Assembly: GCA_007922225.1 (NCBI GenBank)
Contig: ML679974.1
Coordinates: 6,623,105-6,687,104 of the forward strand
Length of the DNA stretch: 64,000 nt
DNA from: Emydura subglobosa
Lineage: Eukaryota > Chordata > Testudines > Chelidae
Direction of reading: 5' to 3'
Shown: positions 36,641-50,522 of the stretch, piece by piece
Numbering within the stretch: position 1 is the first letter of the stretch
Layout of the letters: each line of letters begins with the position of its first letter
Notes under the pieces: model-generated
What the model was told of the DNA's origin: nothing
What the model saw: only the letters and a program-made list of their open reading frames with translations
The model's database searches: none
Program-made: the position numbers and the translations under genes

Positions 36641-39539
36641 ATCTGATAAGTAGGCAAAAGAGAAGAGAGATGTTTTCAGTTAGATTTGTAATGAGTTGCA
36701 GAGCTGATGAGGCAGAAACAGAGAAAAGCTGTTTCAGATGATGGTAGTTGCAGAGGTTAAGACTCTTGCTGCAACAGCGTTGAGGGTTTTTTGGTGGGGA
36801 GGTGGAAGAGAAGCCAATGCTGGTGTGTTAATAAAGCATTGATTTTAATGGATCCTGAATGAACAGGAGGCAGTGGAATATTTAGAAGATGATGAGGATG
36901 CCGTAGTTATTTTTTTGTACGTGGGAGAGAGCAGGCAGAAGCATCCTACACATACTGATGCACAAAGATATGGAGCATTGTGAGGCTGTGGAGAAGAATA
37001 TGCAATAATCAAGGTGAAGAGCAGATAAAGTCTTGGAAGGCCATTGTTTGCTTTGCTCTAAATCAGTGTTTCCCAAATTGTGCCTCATGGACCACTGATG
37101 GTTTGACAAGAGATTACAATGGTCACATGGTGCTGACTCTCCTTCTTTCGTTTGCATTAAAACTGCTGAAAATATTTTATTCTTCCACATAAGCTTTTGC
37201 TCCTTTGCCTAGAGGATATTATGTGGTTGGGAATGGGTGGGGAGGTGGTTCAGATGATTGTCTCATGGGCCATCTCCTCTTTCCTTTGCGCAGTCTTTTA
37301 ATTTGTGATCCAACCTGTGAAAAGATTTGAAAAACTGTGCTCCAAACAATGTTTGATCCTATAGTTTTATCACTAAAGCATTTAGATATGCCTTAGACAA
37401 ACTTAGATTTACCTTCTGTTGTGAGCCCATCCAATCTTTTTTGAAAGACGTTATAGAGTAACCATAATTGAAAGAAATTTAATTAACAAATACAAAAATG
37501 ACACCAACTTTAAAGCTGAGATTCATACAAATATGAGTAGCTAAAAAAGAAAGTTCTCCTTTACTTTGCAACACCTAGGTACTTTAAAAGGGATACGGCA
37601 CATTTAATCGTCAGTTGTATTTACTTGGTGTTATAGGTTTGTTATGGCTATAGTGTTCCATTTATGTCATCTGCATGTGAGAGAAAGGTTTTTGATGTGA
37701 CAAAGCAATAATTTGGTTTTTTTGGGGGGGGGGACTCCAGTGATTTCATTTGCTTCATGAAACTATTGCATTAATAATATTTTGTGAACATCTTTAGAAT
37801 CCAAAGGGACTCCGAGCCAGTCATAATTTTCTTAGTCTGCATTGTCTGCAAAGAGTTACTCATGTTCATTCAGGGTTTTCTTATCCTGGTTAATGCAAAA
37901 GCTTTCCAGGAAGCCTACTGCTATCTGTCCTGTTCATTTCAATATTTTGTGTAATGTTCAGAAAACAGGCTTACCACATTCCCTTGAAATGTTCGTGTAA
38001 TTCTATAACAAAGGTATTTCATTTTTGCAACCAAAAAGGTGCTCTGTTTTATAGCATATTGTAAATCTGCCAGTTATTTTCCCTTATTTATATTTGAAAT
38101 TCTTCAGACTATTTTGAAAAAGCTACTCTTTTCACAGGCAAATTCACAGATAATACATCCTAAGGAGAGCTTAACATTCCTGCTACAGATGGGTGAACAG
38201 ATTTAAATTCAGATAAGAACTGACTTCAAATTTCACTCAAAAACACCAACCAAATCCAATTTTAAAAGGTTAATTTAACATTTTAGAACATTTTATTTTT
38301 CATGTTTGCAGTACACTACACTCATTCTGACGGGGACAGGAAACAATAGAGCAGAAATACCATGTGGGCAGACTTTATCCATTTGACTGGAAGTGGGAAA
38401 ATGGTATAATTTTCACAAAAAAAAAAAGCCTATCCTTGTTCAATTTCTAGTCTAGTTTTGCAGACCAAACAGGTATGGGTAGTTCAGATAAGCATCCAGT
38501 CTCTGGGTCCTCACTAAATCTCTGTGATTTTCCCATTGCTGTTCTATGTAAGTTGTTATGGCTAAATTCTGTTGCTGTAGCTCACTTTTTGCTCAGGCAA
38601 AACACTCACTGCAGTCATGACAGTTTTGTTCCAGTAAGGATTGAGCAAATAAAAAATTACTGAGTGACCTGGGACATCCCATTAACTTCTCTGGGACCTC
38701 TGACCAATGACTAAGGAGTTTAGATTTCATAAGTCCGTCTAACAATATCATCCATACGTCCTAACGTTTTACATAACTTCTAGAATTTCTCTTGGGTTTC
38801 ATATTTAAACTAAGTCACACCCAAAATCCTTTATTGGCCTAATTATTTGGCATCAGCTTTTTAGTTCAGTTTGGCAGATGTCAGCAGTCTGACTGTGAGG
38901 CCTTCTTCATAAACTAGGGCATTCCATTTCTTTTGCATAGCTAACATACTGAAACAGGATTAAACAAAAATGTGGATGTTTTTTAAACTAGCAAGAATAC
39001 TGGGAAAAAACAGCTAATATGCATTGTGTGCATTGTAATGATGCTAAGTTCATAATTACTCCCTTTGCTGATAATTAGCAGCAAATTAAAAAATAACAGT
39101 ATAAAGGTAACATACATAAAATGCATTTATATTGTGTTTTCATTCAGTTTTGGTTGCTTAGAAAAGGCAGTTCTTTACTGAATTTAACTTACAGGAATGT
39201 TTTATTGAATTTAGTGTTTCAGTTGTCTGTGGACATCAGAAATGAAAATTTATCTTTGTTATTGTTAGAATTGTCGAGATCTTGTAGGTATAACACTTAT
39301 AATACCAAGTGGTGCCCTTCTACCCATGAGTATGGCACCTCTTTACCTAGCTGTCACACCAATTACCCAGCAGGACCTTAAGAACAGTATTCAAGAAGAC
39401 TAAGAAATCTTTGTTGTTTTCACCAGGGAAGCCATGGACCCCAGCGTTCAGACTCAGTGCTGATGTTGCACTATGTATTAGCCCTTTGTAAACTGACTGT
39501 TGTGAAGGACCTGTTTCTGACATACTAACATTGAGTAAT

Positions 39540-39612
39540 ATCCTACTATATGAGTAGTTCAATTGATTTCAATAGGATCACTCATGGAGTCAAGTACTGT
39601 TCAGTGTTTGTG
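39540..39612. repeat. Short palindromic repeat (TTCAATGG-centred family), diverged
   Basis: It reads GAGTAGTTCAATTGATTTCA, then ATAGGATCACTCATGGAGTC. The arms GAGTAGTTC / GGATCACTC are inverted. Confidence 0.45.
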
Positions 39613-40202
39613 AGGGAGGCATCAGGCTAAAGAGGTTGACCCAATAAATACTAATGATTTTCCTAAGAGCTTGAATCGTAAGGAGTTGCTGTGGCAAGGA
39701 GGAGAATGCTAGAAAAAGAGAGAAGTCAGGATTTATGATGGGCTCAAGTCCTTGCTTGACCTGCCTCCACTGACCTGCCAGGAAACCTTCTTGACTTGCC
39801 CATCAGATTGGGAGCAGATGGCTTACACATGGCTGGAGACAGAGAACTATTTTTTTATCCAATGCTATATATGATGATAGTATATCTTTCTCCTTTTTAA
39901 TGTCTAAGGCCTATGGTGCCAAAGACTGATACAGTTTAGGGGGAAATGTTTTGTTTTGTTTTATTTTAGCAATGCTTTTCTTTTACTGTTACATAGACCA
40001 AATCAAGAAATATTTAGCGTCACAGTCTTTTGAATGATTCTAGAAATATGTTGCAGGAGGAGGGCATGCACTTCTGCTCTTTGCGCTCATTAAATAAGCG
40101 ATGTCCAATTTAATTGTATTGCTAATAATAAAAAATGGAAAATTTCAGTATTTAAAGTTTCCAGTTGGTGATATAATTTGTTTTATGTTACTCTTATTAC
40201 AG

Positions 40203-41993
40203 GGTATTTATAGCTGTATTCATGGAGTGCACATTGAGGAAAAAAAGAAATCGCCTGACTTTACTTTGACCAGCTCCCAAACCAACATGTTAAAACTACT
40301 GAGAACAGCCAAAAATATGACCAATATTAATCCATCAAGAATTAATTCCCCCAAAAGAACAGGTGATTTTATTCACAGGGGTTCACTAATTATGGACATG
40401 GTCATGGATAAAGGGAATTTGATATTCTCTGACAACAGGTCCTTTCAGACAAAGGACAACCTTTTTGGTGACAATATGAGTGAACTGCAAACATTTGTCA
40501 GCAACCGACACAAAGACAATCTCAACAACTATGTTTTCCAAGGTCAGCATCCTCTCACACTAAATGAATCAAATCCAAATACGGTGGAGGTTGCTGTTAC
40601 AGCAGAAGCAAAAGTAAACTCCAGACCCAGGCAGCTTTGGAAGAAATCTGTGGAATCTTTACGTCAAGAATCTGTTCGTCAGAGCCAAGGTTCACAGAGA
40701 GAAAATGGTTCAGAAGAAAATAGACAACATTCTGTGAAGAGCCAGAGATACCTTCCTGAAGAGATTGTTCATTCAGATGTATCAGAGACCTCAAGCCGAG
40801 CCACTTGCCACATGGAACCTGAAAACAATAACAAACACCACAAAACCAAGGACAATTTTAAAAAAAGATCAGTGGTGTCAAAATACCCAAAGAACTGTAG
40901 TGAAGTGGAGCTGACATATCTGAAAACCATACAGAGCACTCCTCGGGATAAAATTTACACGATTGATGCTGACAAGCAGCCAGGCCTCCATCTGAACTCA
41001 CCCCAGTATGTTGAAAATATTGTCCTTCCAGAGACTATTGAATTTCCTGCTGTTTACCAAGATCACAATGACAACTACAGGAAAGAGGAACATGGTAGCA
41101 GGACTCCTTTGCATAATGAAGACAGTCTTCCAAATAATGACCAGTACAAACTTTATTCAAAGCACTATAGCTTAAAAGATAAAAATGCTTCTCTAGTTGA
41201 GGTGAATGATAGACACAGACAGAATTCTACCCATTGCAGAAGCTGTCTTTCCAATCTGCCCAGTTACACAGGCCATTATTCAAGCAGGTCTCCCTATAAA
41301 TGTGATGCTTGCTTGCGGATGGGGAACCTATATGATATTGATGAAGATCAAATATTGCAGGAAGCAGCCAACTCAGAGCATCCTGAAGAAACGTATGAAC
41401 ATGACTGGGTCCAGAATAATACAGACCAGTACCAGAGAAAGAATAAGCTGAGGATCAGCAGGCAACACTCTTTTGACAACATCCTCGATAAGTCCAGGGA
41501 AATAGATATTGGAAGACCTGCTCGTAGCATAAGCTTGAAAGATAAGGAGAGGTTTCTAGAAGGCACCCCATATGCAAACACATTTCATGCCCCCCCAAGC
41601 AAACTGTTGAGCAACAAAACCTCATTTGTATCTCAAACTCTGGAGGACAGTAAGCGGAGCAAATCCCTATATCTTGATCACACTGCAGATAACCCTTTTC
41701 TGCACTCCTATCGTGATGACCAGCACTTAAGCTTTGGGCGAAGTCCTGCTGATCTTTACAAACAATCATTAGCATCAAAAGCAAGAAATGATAACTATTC
41801 AAGGTCGTCCATAAAGTCCACAGCATCATACTGTTCCAGAGATGGCCGGGTCCATACTGATATGTACCTTTCAGAGCATGTTATGCCTTATGTTGCAAAT
41901 AAGAATAGTGTCTACTCAACTCCAAGAGTTTTAAATTCCTGCAGCAATAGACGTGTGTATAAGAAAATGCCTAGTATTGAATCAGATGTTTAA
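40203..41993 (+). CDS. GRIN2A: GRIN2A terminal coding exon: GluN2A C-terminal tail ending in ESDV
   Basis: It encodes 596 residues from [16 protein letters not shown] to PSIESDV and the TAA stop (41991-41993). This is nearly the whole intracellular tail of GluN2A, which anchors and regulates the receptor at the postsynaptic density. Cys 5 completes palmitoylation cluster I. HCRSC (Cys 345 and 348) and KCDAC (Cys 367 and 370) reproduce cluster II with exactly the mammalian spacing of 3, 19 and 3. Other blocks are SPKR near residue 51, [37 protein letters not shown]-like [17 protein letters not shown] and [18 protein letters not shown] close to the end is a tyrosine-type endocytic signal. The final ESDV is a class I PDZ ligand for PSD-95-type scaffolds. 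The tail is disordered, rich in Ser, Asn and Lys, with no transmembrane segment. The frame is intact and unmistakably orthologous to GRIN2A rather than GRIN2B. Confidence 0.98.
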   Translation, partial: GIYSCIHGVHIEEKKKSPDFTLTSSQTNMLKLLRTAKNMTNINPSRINSPKRTGDFIHRGSLIMDMVMDKGNLIFSDNRSFQTKDNLFGDNMSELQTFVSNRHKDNLNNYVFQGQHPLTLNESNPNTVEVAVTAEAKVNSRPRQLWKKSVESLRQESVRQSQGSQRENGSEENRQHSVKSQRYLPEEIVHSDVSETSSRATCHMEPENNNKHHKTKDNFKKRSVVSKYPKNCSEVELTYLKTIQSTPRDKIYTIDADKQPGLHLNSPQYVENIVLPETIEFPAVYQDHNDNYRKEEHGSRTPLHNEDSLPNNDQYKLYSKHYSLKDKNASLVEVNDRHRQNSTHCRSCLSNLPSYTGHYSSRSPYKCDACLRMGNLYDIDEDQILQEAANSEHPEETYEHDWVQNNTDQYQRKNKLRISRQHSFDNILDKSREIDIGRPARSISLKDKERFLEGTPYANTFHAPPSKLLSNKTSFVSQTLEDSKRSKSLYLDHTADNPFLHSYRDDQHLSFGRSPADLYKQSLASKARNDNYSRSSIKSTASYCSRDGRVHTDMYLSEHVMPYVANKNSVYSTPRVLNSCSNRRVYKKMPSIESDV

Positions 41994-44064
41994 ATTTTCC
42001 ATTAATACTTTATCTATAGGGAAACATAGTTGCCACCATCTTAGAGGCAAAGAGTGTATTCTTAAACAGTATTGTGCTTAATGATGATGTGTAGAACCCT
42101 CGGTACTTGAATAGGTAAAATAATATGACATAAATGTAAACATCTTCTTAGATGTATCCAGGGCTAGTTGAAAATGGGAGGAAGCCATTTATATAAATGG
42201 AGATTTAATTGAGTAGCCCCAAAATATGTTGGCAACTATGCTATTTTGTGTTTTGATTATTTTACTATTTCAGTTATACTAAATTCTGTTACTGAGCATC
42301 ACTCAATATATTTCTCTCATCAGAAATGTTTAATGGTTTTATAATATTGGATAAGCAATATTGTATGCATGTTAAGTTTGACAGATGAAAAAAGTTGAAT
42401 GTGTTTGCACAGTGACAAAAGACGGGCTTGTAAAAGAGGGTTAGACTTTCAACTATATTTTAGCTTCATATTTGTTTTTAAACACAGTCAAAATAATTAA
42501 AAAGAAAAAACTCAGGGCCTTAAAATGGAATAAAAAACTGTTAGCACAAAAATGTTATGCTCATTCTAATTGCATAAAAATAAATTTGGAAAATATAGGC
42601 CCAAACTGTTATGTATCAAAACGAAGATACATGGATATTGGTTAATGCTGGTGTACAAATGCTTTCATTATATTTCACAAGCACTTACAGTTACAAACTC
42701 AGTTACTAGAAAATTCTGCAGTTTTATTGCGCAGTCCAAAATACAGCTGCATAACCTAGAATATATATTTTTAGATATCAATATATGGAGCTTAAATCTG
42801 TGATGCTATGGACCTCATTATTTATCTTGAAGCCTAATATGTATGTAAGTTTGCATTTGCCCCTTAATGGTCATTACTCAGGGCTGTATAGTATCTCTTT
42901 TATCCCTTCATTACAGAATAAAATAATCACGAAAACACCGGTAGCTCATTGTTCACAATGCAGTAGTGGTGACATCTAATTAATTGTATGTTAATATTAT
43001 TACAGTTGTTAATATTGTATCAGACACCAACATATGTTTAATGTAATCAATAAGGAATGCAATACCATTTTTGCATATACTGTATTATGAAAGATTAACA
43101 CCTTTTTAATGACTTCTTCCTTGTAGAATATCTTGTATATTTGTTGAACATCAGGCTAGTTTTTTTAAACCTTTTCATAAGGGTTTAATGTATGTACACG
43201 TAGTAATGTAATTATAGAGAAACTAAGGGACAATATCTTTATCATCACTCATGAGGCATATGTTAAATAACCCATTGTTGGTGCAAAGCCATTCACAAGA
43301 TATGGATGCATTCTTCCACAACATTTGTTTCTGGGTTTACCAGATGATTTCACATATATACTGTACCTCATTAAGCAATCTGCAATACAGAAATATATAC
43401 CACGTTTTAACAAGGAGGAAAATCTATACCCAGAGTAAAGTGTAAAATGGAAAACATTCAACAGGCTGTGCTCACCTTTTCCCTGAACTGTGCTGAGAGC
43501 TATTCCATTCACTGTGCTGGGGACAGATAATTTAAATTATATGAATGCAAAGAGTTCATTGAAGAGTTGGCTGGATTGGAGGGTTTTAGTGGAAACCAGT
43601 GGAATTTAGTGGAGAAAGTACTATCCTATTGGATTGGAAAATGTAATCAATTGCTGGGCAAAAATAACCTTAGCCTTTTTTCAACCCAAGTGTCCATAGC
43701 TCTCCCCTCAGCTCTGACTCTCTGAAAAAGCAGTATCATGTTTATATCAGATAAACTGTAGTATATACATGAAATAAGTACAATATACCGACGGTTGTCA
43801 TGAATTGTAATAGCATACTTCACAGGAGAGAAAATATAGACAATATGCTTGTGCTCTACAAATTTACAAAGTGTATTCAGCACAGAAGGCCAAAACTAGG
43901 GATGAGACATAAGATAGTCATGATTATAACTGCTTGAATTATTTCTTGAAAACAATATATTAACTAGGTTTGAGCTTAATTTCAGCTAATGAATTGTCCA
44001 CAATAAGCTCATGATTTTTACAGATTTTTTCATGGCGGGGAGAGTGGTATTTCAAAGGTTTCAA

Positions 44065-44135
44065 AGGGAATTGGGAGTCAACCCTCATTGGAATTCAGTG
44101 GGAATTGGGGACCTATCTCCCTTCAGCACTTTACA
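44065..44135. repeat. Short palindromic repeat, diverged, in the 3' UTR
   Basis: It reads AATTGGGAGTCAACCCTCAT, then TGGAATTCAGTGGGAATTGG and CTATCTCCC. The arms GGGAGTCAACCC / TTCAGTGGGAATT are approximately inverted around CATTGG. Confidence 0.35.
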
Positions 44136-46093
44136 AAATCTCAGTTGAGACTTAGTCCCCAATATGTTTATAAAATCTATTGCTCCTCTGATAATTCTAT
44201 GTTCAAAATTTGGTCTCTGTCCTTGACCCTGAGTCTCATGGTATGGTTTCCATTCCCTGATTAGATGACCTAAATGTTATGAACAGGAGGTATATGCCAG
44301 CCAGAATCACTGTGGTGTTGAATTTCTCAGAGAAATGCTGAGAGGTGCTCTTTTCTTGAGGAGAAACCTAATATGAACTAAGCAGGGCTAGGAAATTATA
44401 GAGCACTATCCTCTAGCTATTGTCCACTTTGCTGTTGTGGTGCTTGACAGGCTCAGCTGTTTCCTCATTCTCCATTATTCCTTGATGAAGGTGGTAAGGC
44501 TAATCACCCTCTTCCCTGTCTCCAATTTCTTGATGCCTTGCCGGTAACTATATGGCTGCAGGATAGATATGTGCTTGGACCACAAGGAGAAAAGTTCTGC
44601 AGGGTGGTTGTCCCCAGAAACTGATCCCTCCCAGCTTAGTATCTTAGCACACTGCAGGCACCTTACTCCATATTCTAGGACTGGAACATGTTACATGTCC
44701 CTGGGCAAGGATCCATTCTGCTCTTTCAGCATTATCCGTCCTACTGCTGTTCAGCGTGAATGGTCACTTAGGGTTTTTTCAAACTGCTGGTCTTGTTTTT
44801 CACTTTTCTTGGGGCCTCCAAACATGCAGGCTCAGAGCACATAGGTGGCTAAGTGAGTACTTCTTTCAGAACACTCTGTTCTTCCTCAACAGTCATATGG
44901 ACAAAAACTGGATGAACTTACGTTTGTGGGAAGATGAACAAACCAAGGGTATGAACACAATTATATTGAACCACAAATTGGTTTAGCAAATATATCTGTG
45001 GCAAATTTATTTCCATTGTTTGTCCAATGCTAGTCATGATCTAAACACCTAGATTATTTTGAACCAGCAGAGTAACTCTTATTTAAATCAAACCAATTTG
45101 CCATTCCTACCTGTGACATGGAATTTACTGGGAATTTTAGCACAAGATGAATCATGAAACTTTGCAAAGATTCCATCTTGATCATATGATTTGCAGTAAA
45201 TCTTTCAAAATCTGATAATTCTAAATTTGCTGTGTCATCTGCTTCCGTATATAGACACACAATCTTTGCCTATTGTATATATACATTAAAGCTGTGCTAA
45301 AAATGGTTGATTTTTTCCCCACTTGCTAGATTTTCTAGGTAACTGTGGTAATCCAAATGTAAATATTCTGAAACCAGGTGGACTTGTACTTCTGTGAAAT
45401 GTACAAGCAGATTAGCGCTAAAGATATATACTGTGGTGTGTGCTTTTTTGGAGATGGGTGGAATTTTGGAGATTGTTGCAGTTCAGACAGTATTCATCTT
45501 AGTCACTACATAGATGCAATGTAAATGTGCAGCACAAAGAAACCAAATTTAAGAAGCAGCAGGAAGGCTGAGTAATACAGTATCACATTTGTTCACATGG
45601 GAATGAACAATGATGTCTTAATGGGAGGAACCACAGAAACTGCAGGGTGGGTTAAGAATCTGAGTGTATTTGCCATCCTGATCTTGTGGCGTACAACGTG
45701 ACTAAATGGAGATAAAATGTAAAGGCCGATCTACAGGGACAAAGTTGGAGTGGATACTGATAGCTATGTATAAAGAAAAGCAATTTAAAAAGCTGAGGAA
45801 AAGCTTTCGGCCATAGACCCAAAAGCCACAGTATGTGATACTGAGCCATAGAACCCTGGGGGAATGTCTGGATTTTGTCTGCCCATGGTACTTTCACATT
45901 GTTGATACCTTTGCACTAAGTGTCAAATTAAGATCAAGGATTTCTTTGTCTCCTTCCTCTGTCTTGGAAAGGGAAAGGGAGAATTCATACATAAGTGACC
46001 ACCATCTCTGTACTTATATGGGTAGTGCCTGTGACTTGTTATACTACTTCAATTACCACTGCAGCATTTTGCTGCTCAGTGTTGTCACCAAAG

Positions 46094-46168
46094 AGTTGAT
46101 CCAACTCCCAGTGAGGTTAATGGAAGGATTCCCCTTGGCTCCACTGGGAGCTGGTTCAGACTCTAAAT
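46094..46168. repeat. Short palindromic repeat in the 3' UTR
   Basis: It reads AGTTGATCCAACTCCCAGTG, then GTTAATGGAAGGATTCCCC, then CCACTGGGAGCTGGTTCAGA. CTCCCAGTG and CACTGGGAG are exact inverted arms. Confidence 0.6.
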
Positions 46169-47834
46169 CTCTGACAATTGTTGTCATTGGTGCCTAAGTT
46201 CTTAGTATGTTTCTGTAGCATTACAGAGCTGAGGTACAGAGAGGTGAAAACAGCTACTGCTGACATATTTCCTTCTTGTTCCTTTCCTGTTTTTACAAAG
46301 ACATTTTAGAGCTTTCTTTGTGGTTTTGCCCCTCCCCTTTTCCCCAGTATGTTTTTCCTTCATTCTTTTTTAAAATTGTTTTTCCCCTCTAATTACATTT
46401 CTTATACCACAGTCTCCACACTTGCTATATTTTGCAATCACCCACTAATTGCCACTTTCACAATAAAAAGGAAAAAACATGGTATTTAAACAGTGGGGGG
46501 GAGGGGAGGGGAGAAAAAAGAAAAGCGGATGTTTTTCCTACTTTTAGCAAATTTCATTTAATATTTTTCCAATTTTCTCTCTGACTTCACTGTCTCCCTA
46601 GTCAAAAATCTCAGATATGAGTAGGTGCTCTGGGGTGAAATTGAACCCAGTCACTCCTAGCAAAATGTGCTCCAGCATAAACTCATAGTTCTTTTCTTTT
46701 CTACATGTCAGCATAACCTTTCAGCTGCACTTGTATGAGAGCACAATAAGGTTTAAAGAAATCTTCCTGGTGAAAAGTAACTTTTATCCACATGGTTTTG
46801 AAGGTGGCAAATAGTCAGATTCTGCTAGTTTCATTGTAGGTAACTATCATTTCTAGAGTATGTGATAGCATAAGTTAGGGCTAGATTCTAATACCTTACC
46901 TTCCTGGTGGGCACCCTGTTTTCCTGGTGGCCATACATGGTGTAAAGATACAATTCAGTGTAAAGTAAGGATATCAGTATCTGTCCATTGTAGCATAACT
47001 TAATATCTACATCATTACTGTACTACAATATGTGCTTCTTAAAGAACAATGTAGGGGAAGATATGGAATTATTCAATGTGCTTTTATCCCTAAGTCAATC
47101 AATAGATCTGGAATTCCTGGTTTGAACCGTAGCAGAGACCAAAGGATTAAAAGTCAAGCTAAGACTTTGGAAGAATTAATAGATGAAACCTTTTGTTGTT
47201 TGATTCACAATGATTTCATTAAGAAATATCATAAATACATTGACCATTATGGAAAAGTCCTCTATTGCTTAATATAGATTAACTGCTCTACGTACTTCAT
47301 GGACAATATCAAGTACTGATCATCAGTATGTGTTCTGTTCCACCTGAGAAGAAATGTGCACCTTGCCATGAGGTTCTCTCCGTCCTTAGGATTCCCATGT
47401 TAGTCCTTAGGATCCTTGTGAGAGATGGCGCACCAGAATGGGTAATGTACATTACAATTTAAACTAATTACAATAGAATTAAAACAGTAAATCAGTCTTG
47501 GTGTAGGAAGTATTTCCTGCAATTGGATGTAAATAGGTGTCTTTTTTGACTAAGCATCCCCTCTAGTGTAACTTTTGCAAATACTGTACTATCCTTTCCT
47601 ATCCTATCCTTTGAACAATGCTTGAAATTACTTCTGAAAGAATTGTCACTTTAACATTGTAGAGTATGAACCATTTTCCTAATCAATCTACACTGTACTG
47701 TGTTAGTATTTAATTATATTAGCAAAATATTAGTATTTATTGTCACTAATAGGAAATAAATATTAATCATAAATGCACACATAGATTTGTGAATATAAAC
47801 ACAACTGCCTACATCCATCTGATACAACACAGAA

Positions 47835-47905
47835 AGGCCCTGCCTGCTTCCATCAAAGCCAGTTGCAATGTTCCCATTGGCTTCAACAGGGGCAGCACTT
47901 GGGCC
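47835..47905. repeat. Short palindromic repeat (TTCAATGG-centred family) in the 3' UTR
   Basis: It reads AGGCCCTGCCTGCTTCCATC, then TTCCCATTGGCTTCAACAGG, ending CACTTGGGCC. The GGCCC and GGGCC ends are inverted. Confidence 0.55.
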
Positions 47906-48991
47906 AACATGCTTATGACATAATTTTGATAATTTACATGAGTGTTCAATCTGAAATAAACATACTGTAAAGTTACTGTTAACGGTTAGCTTTCATTGGG
48001 GTGTTAACAGAGTACCAATTCTTCTTCATTATAATGCAATAAGAACAATGTTTGTGAGCTTAAGAGATGGAGATTTATAGTCATTGGGGTCTATTCCCCC
48101 ACTGAAATGTAGGGAGAATTGTAGAACTCGCCACTTTTAACACGGCTGGGGAACAGACTACACTGTTTGTAAATAAGATCTCCCATTATTTCACACATCA
48201 ACTGTCAGATACACTTTGCATTTTTTCCCCATAACCTGTCCTATGTACAGGTTATCTTCTGTACAACCATGCGCTCTTCCAGAATCATCCTGCATCTTTT
48301 AAAGTTAGGATTATAAATGTGCAGGTTCCTCCAAAGCAGTGAAAATGCACTTATTTGTTCTTGCATGTTCATGAGCTCTTTTTGTTACATCTCATAAATA
48401 GCATATACCATATACTGTACAATCAATGGTTTAAATGGTTTTAAAATTATTGTTAGTCTAAAGAGCTGTCAGGTTCCACTACAGATCACTTAATAATGAT
48501 CTTACCATATAATCACATTTATAATTTAAGAACCAAAAATATTAAGGTGACCACCGAGTTACCTCTTTGCTTATTAGATATTTTTTGTTTTGTTTTGAAA
48601 GATATTTGAATTCTCCGCTTTAGTTCTTTTGATTAATTTTTGTACTTGTATTTAAAACAAGGCTAAATAGATGTAAAATATAATCATGCTGCAACTTTGT
48701 TATACAAGACCTTCATTAATAGACTAAACATTACATGTAGTATATATATTTAAAAAGAGATGTTTCTGTTTCTCCGCAACTTAAAAAGTAGTGGTGATAA
48801 CTAGTTATACTCTTAGATATTTTTGTCCTTTCCCTTTTGTATTAGTATTTGTTTTTACTAATATAGTGCAGAAGTGCATTTCTATATGCACGTTATAAAT
48901 TTGTGAAAATAAATACCAATAAATATAATATTGTGATACTAATACAGTGCAATGTAAAGTTACAAGTAAGATTATATTTTGCTAGGGAAAC

Positions 48992-48997
48992 AATAAA
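48992..48997 (+). terminator. Candidate internal polyadenylation signal AATAAA
   Basis: A canonical AATAAA at 48992-48997 lies about 7 kb after the stop codon, inside the presumed 3' UTR. It could give a shorter mRNA form. Nothing in the sequence shows that it is used. Confidence 0.3.
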
Positions 48998-50231
48998 GGT
49001 TCCCTCATTTCTCATAAATGGTACTAAGCTTTAATGTGGGCAAATGGTTATATTTACATTGACATGAAATTCTCATGGGGAGAGTCATGTTTTGTATTTA
49101 TGCTGCTATCAGGAATAGTGCTAAGTTTTCCCTAGCAAATGCATAATGAAAATAAATAATCTTTAATCTAAATAGTGTATATTGCAGTACATCATAAACA
49201 TGGAAAAGTATTTTTTTACAGCTATTTATCAAAATAGGACACCACCATCATTTTTGGATTCTTTTGTTAGAAATCATTTGCTAATCAATCTATTGATGCT
49301 GAAACCGAAAAACAACTTGCAGTATTTCTTGGGGAGGGGGATTCTGTTTCTGAGTTGCATTGTCCAGACTCAGGTACAGAATCTTAGTTATGCAACTTAC
49401 ATTATGAGTTCTGCAGCTAAAGGCCCACACACCATGAAAGGCTCTTGCATGTGTATTCCAATAGCAGTGTTATCAGGTGGTTATATGAAAGGTTTCTTGG
49501 AAGGATAGTATCTGTGAAGTGTATTTACCCCAAACACTATCTATAAAAGATCAAAAGGGTCTTAAGAAACTTTGTCAGGGATATATCATGCGGAAGTCAA
49601 AGTGTACATTATGTTTAGAACTGGAGAAAGGAAACAATTGTATGATTTGAAATTATGTGTATTGTCAGGTATCCTGTGATTAGGATATTGGTAATCATAG
49701 TGAGAGTTTTTGGAGCACACAGAAGTTATTGAGCTGGATGATTCAAGTGCTGTTGAGTTTACAGTGCTAGCCCATTACTAACAAAATGGGGGTGGGAAAA
49801 GATGAGTTACACAGTAAAAAGGGGTTAAGGAATAAAATTAAATAGGTAAAGATCGATTTTATGGAAAAGGAAATCCTATCATCTTGATATGCACAAGTGT
49901 ATCAATGGTAATAGGAACAAAATATGTAATTTTCCTGTATATTGCTACTATTGGATGCATTATTAAATTATATGAGCCTGATATTCTAATTACCAAATAC
50001 CATAAGAATCTGTTTTTTAAAAATCAAATATGCTAATCTAAATATATACACAGTATATACACACGTGTGCCATAGACATGCCAACATGATGATGTATGAG
50101 CAATCTCCCGAAAGAAGTGTTGTACTACTAGAAGCATTTCCAGATATGTTTTATTTTTAAATGACTGCATTCTTACCATTCAAAACCAGCCCTCTTATTA
50201 ATAATGCCATAAGTACTGACACACATTTATC

Positions 50232-50362
50232 ATATTAATTTATTTATATTGTGGTAGAGCCTAGAGGTCCCAATAAGGATCTGGATTCCATTGTTGTAGG
50301 GTCTGTAAAAACACATAGGAAGAGAGAGTCCCTGTCTGAAAGAGCTGATAAACTAATAACAT
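50232..50362 (-). mobile_element. LINE 3'-end fragment, antisense, in the 3' UTR
   Basis: It reads TTTATTTATATTGTGGTAGA, then GCCTAGAGGTCCCAAT, then CCATTGTTGTAGGGTCTGT and AGAGAGTCCCTGTCTG. It is the reverse-complement relative of 29330-29482. Confidence 0.6.
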
Positions 50363-50441
50363 ATTGTTCTTTAGTAATGAATGGGAAAATTAGTTAGACA
50401 AAAATGAAAGCAGATTTTGCTCATGCTGATTTAATCGTGAA

Positions 50442-50522
50442 GCCAAATCCTCAGCTGGTATGTCAGCACAGCTATGTTGACTTCAAGGGAGTTATGATTT
50501 ACCCCAACTGAGGGTGAAGCCC
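50442..50522. repeat. Short palindromic repeat (TTCAATGG-centred family) in the 3' UTR
   Basis: AATCCTCAGCTGG and CCAACTGAGG are inverted ends around CAGCTATGTTGACTTCAAGG. This is one of the clearest copies. Confidence 0.65.

Noticed and set aside
40101..40202. Upstream extension of the terminal GRIN2A reading frame
   Set aside because: The frame is open by chance into the intron; the acceptor AG at 40201-40202 and continuity with SISR of the previous exon set the true start at 40203.
41206..41829. Open frames on both strands within the last GRIN2A exon
   Set aside because: They are shadows of the real frame, which is continuous and recognisable.
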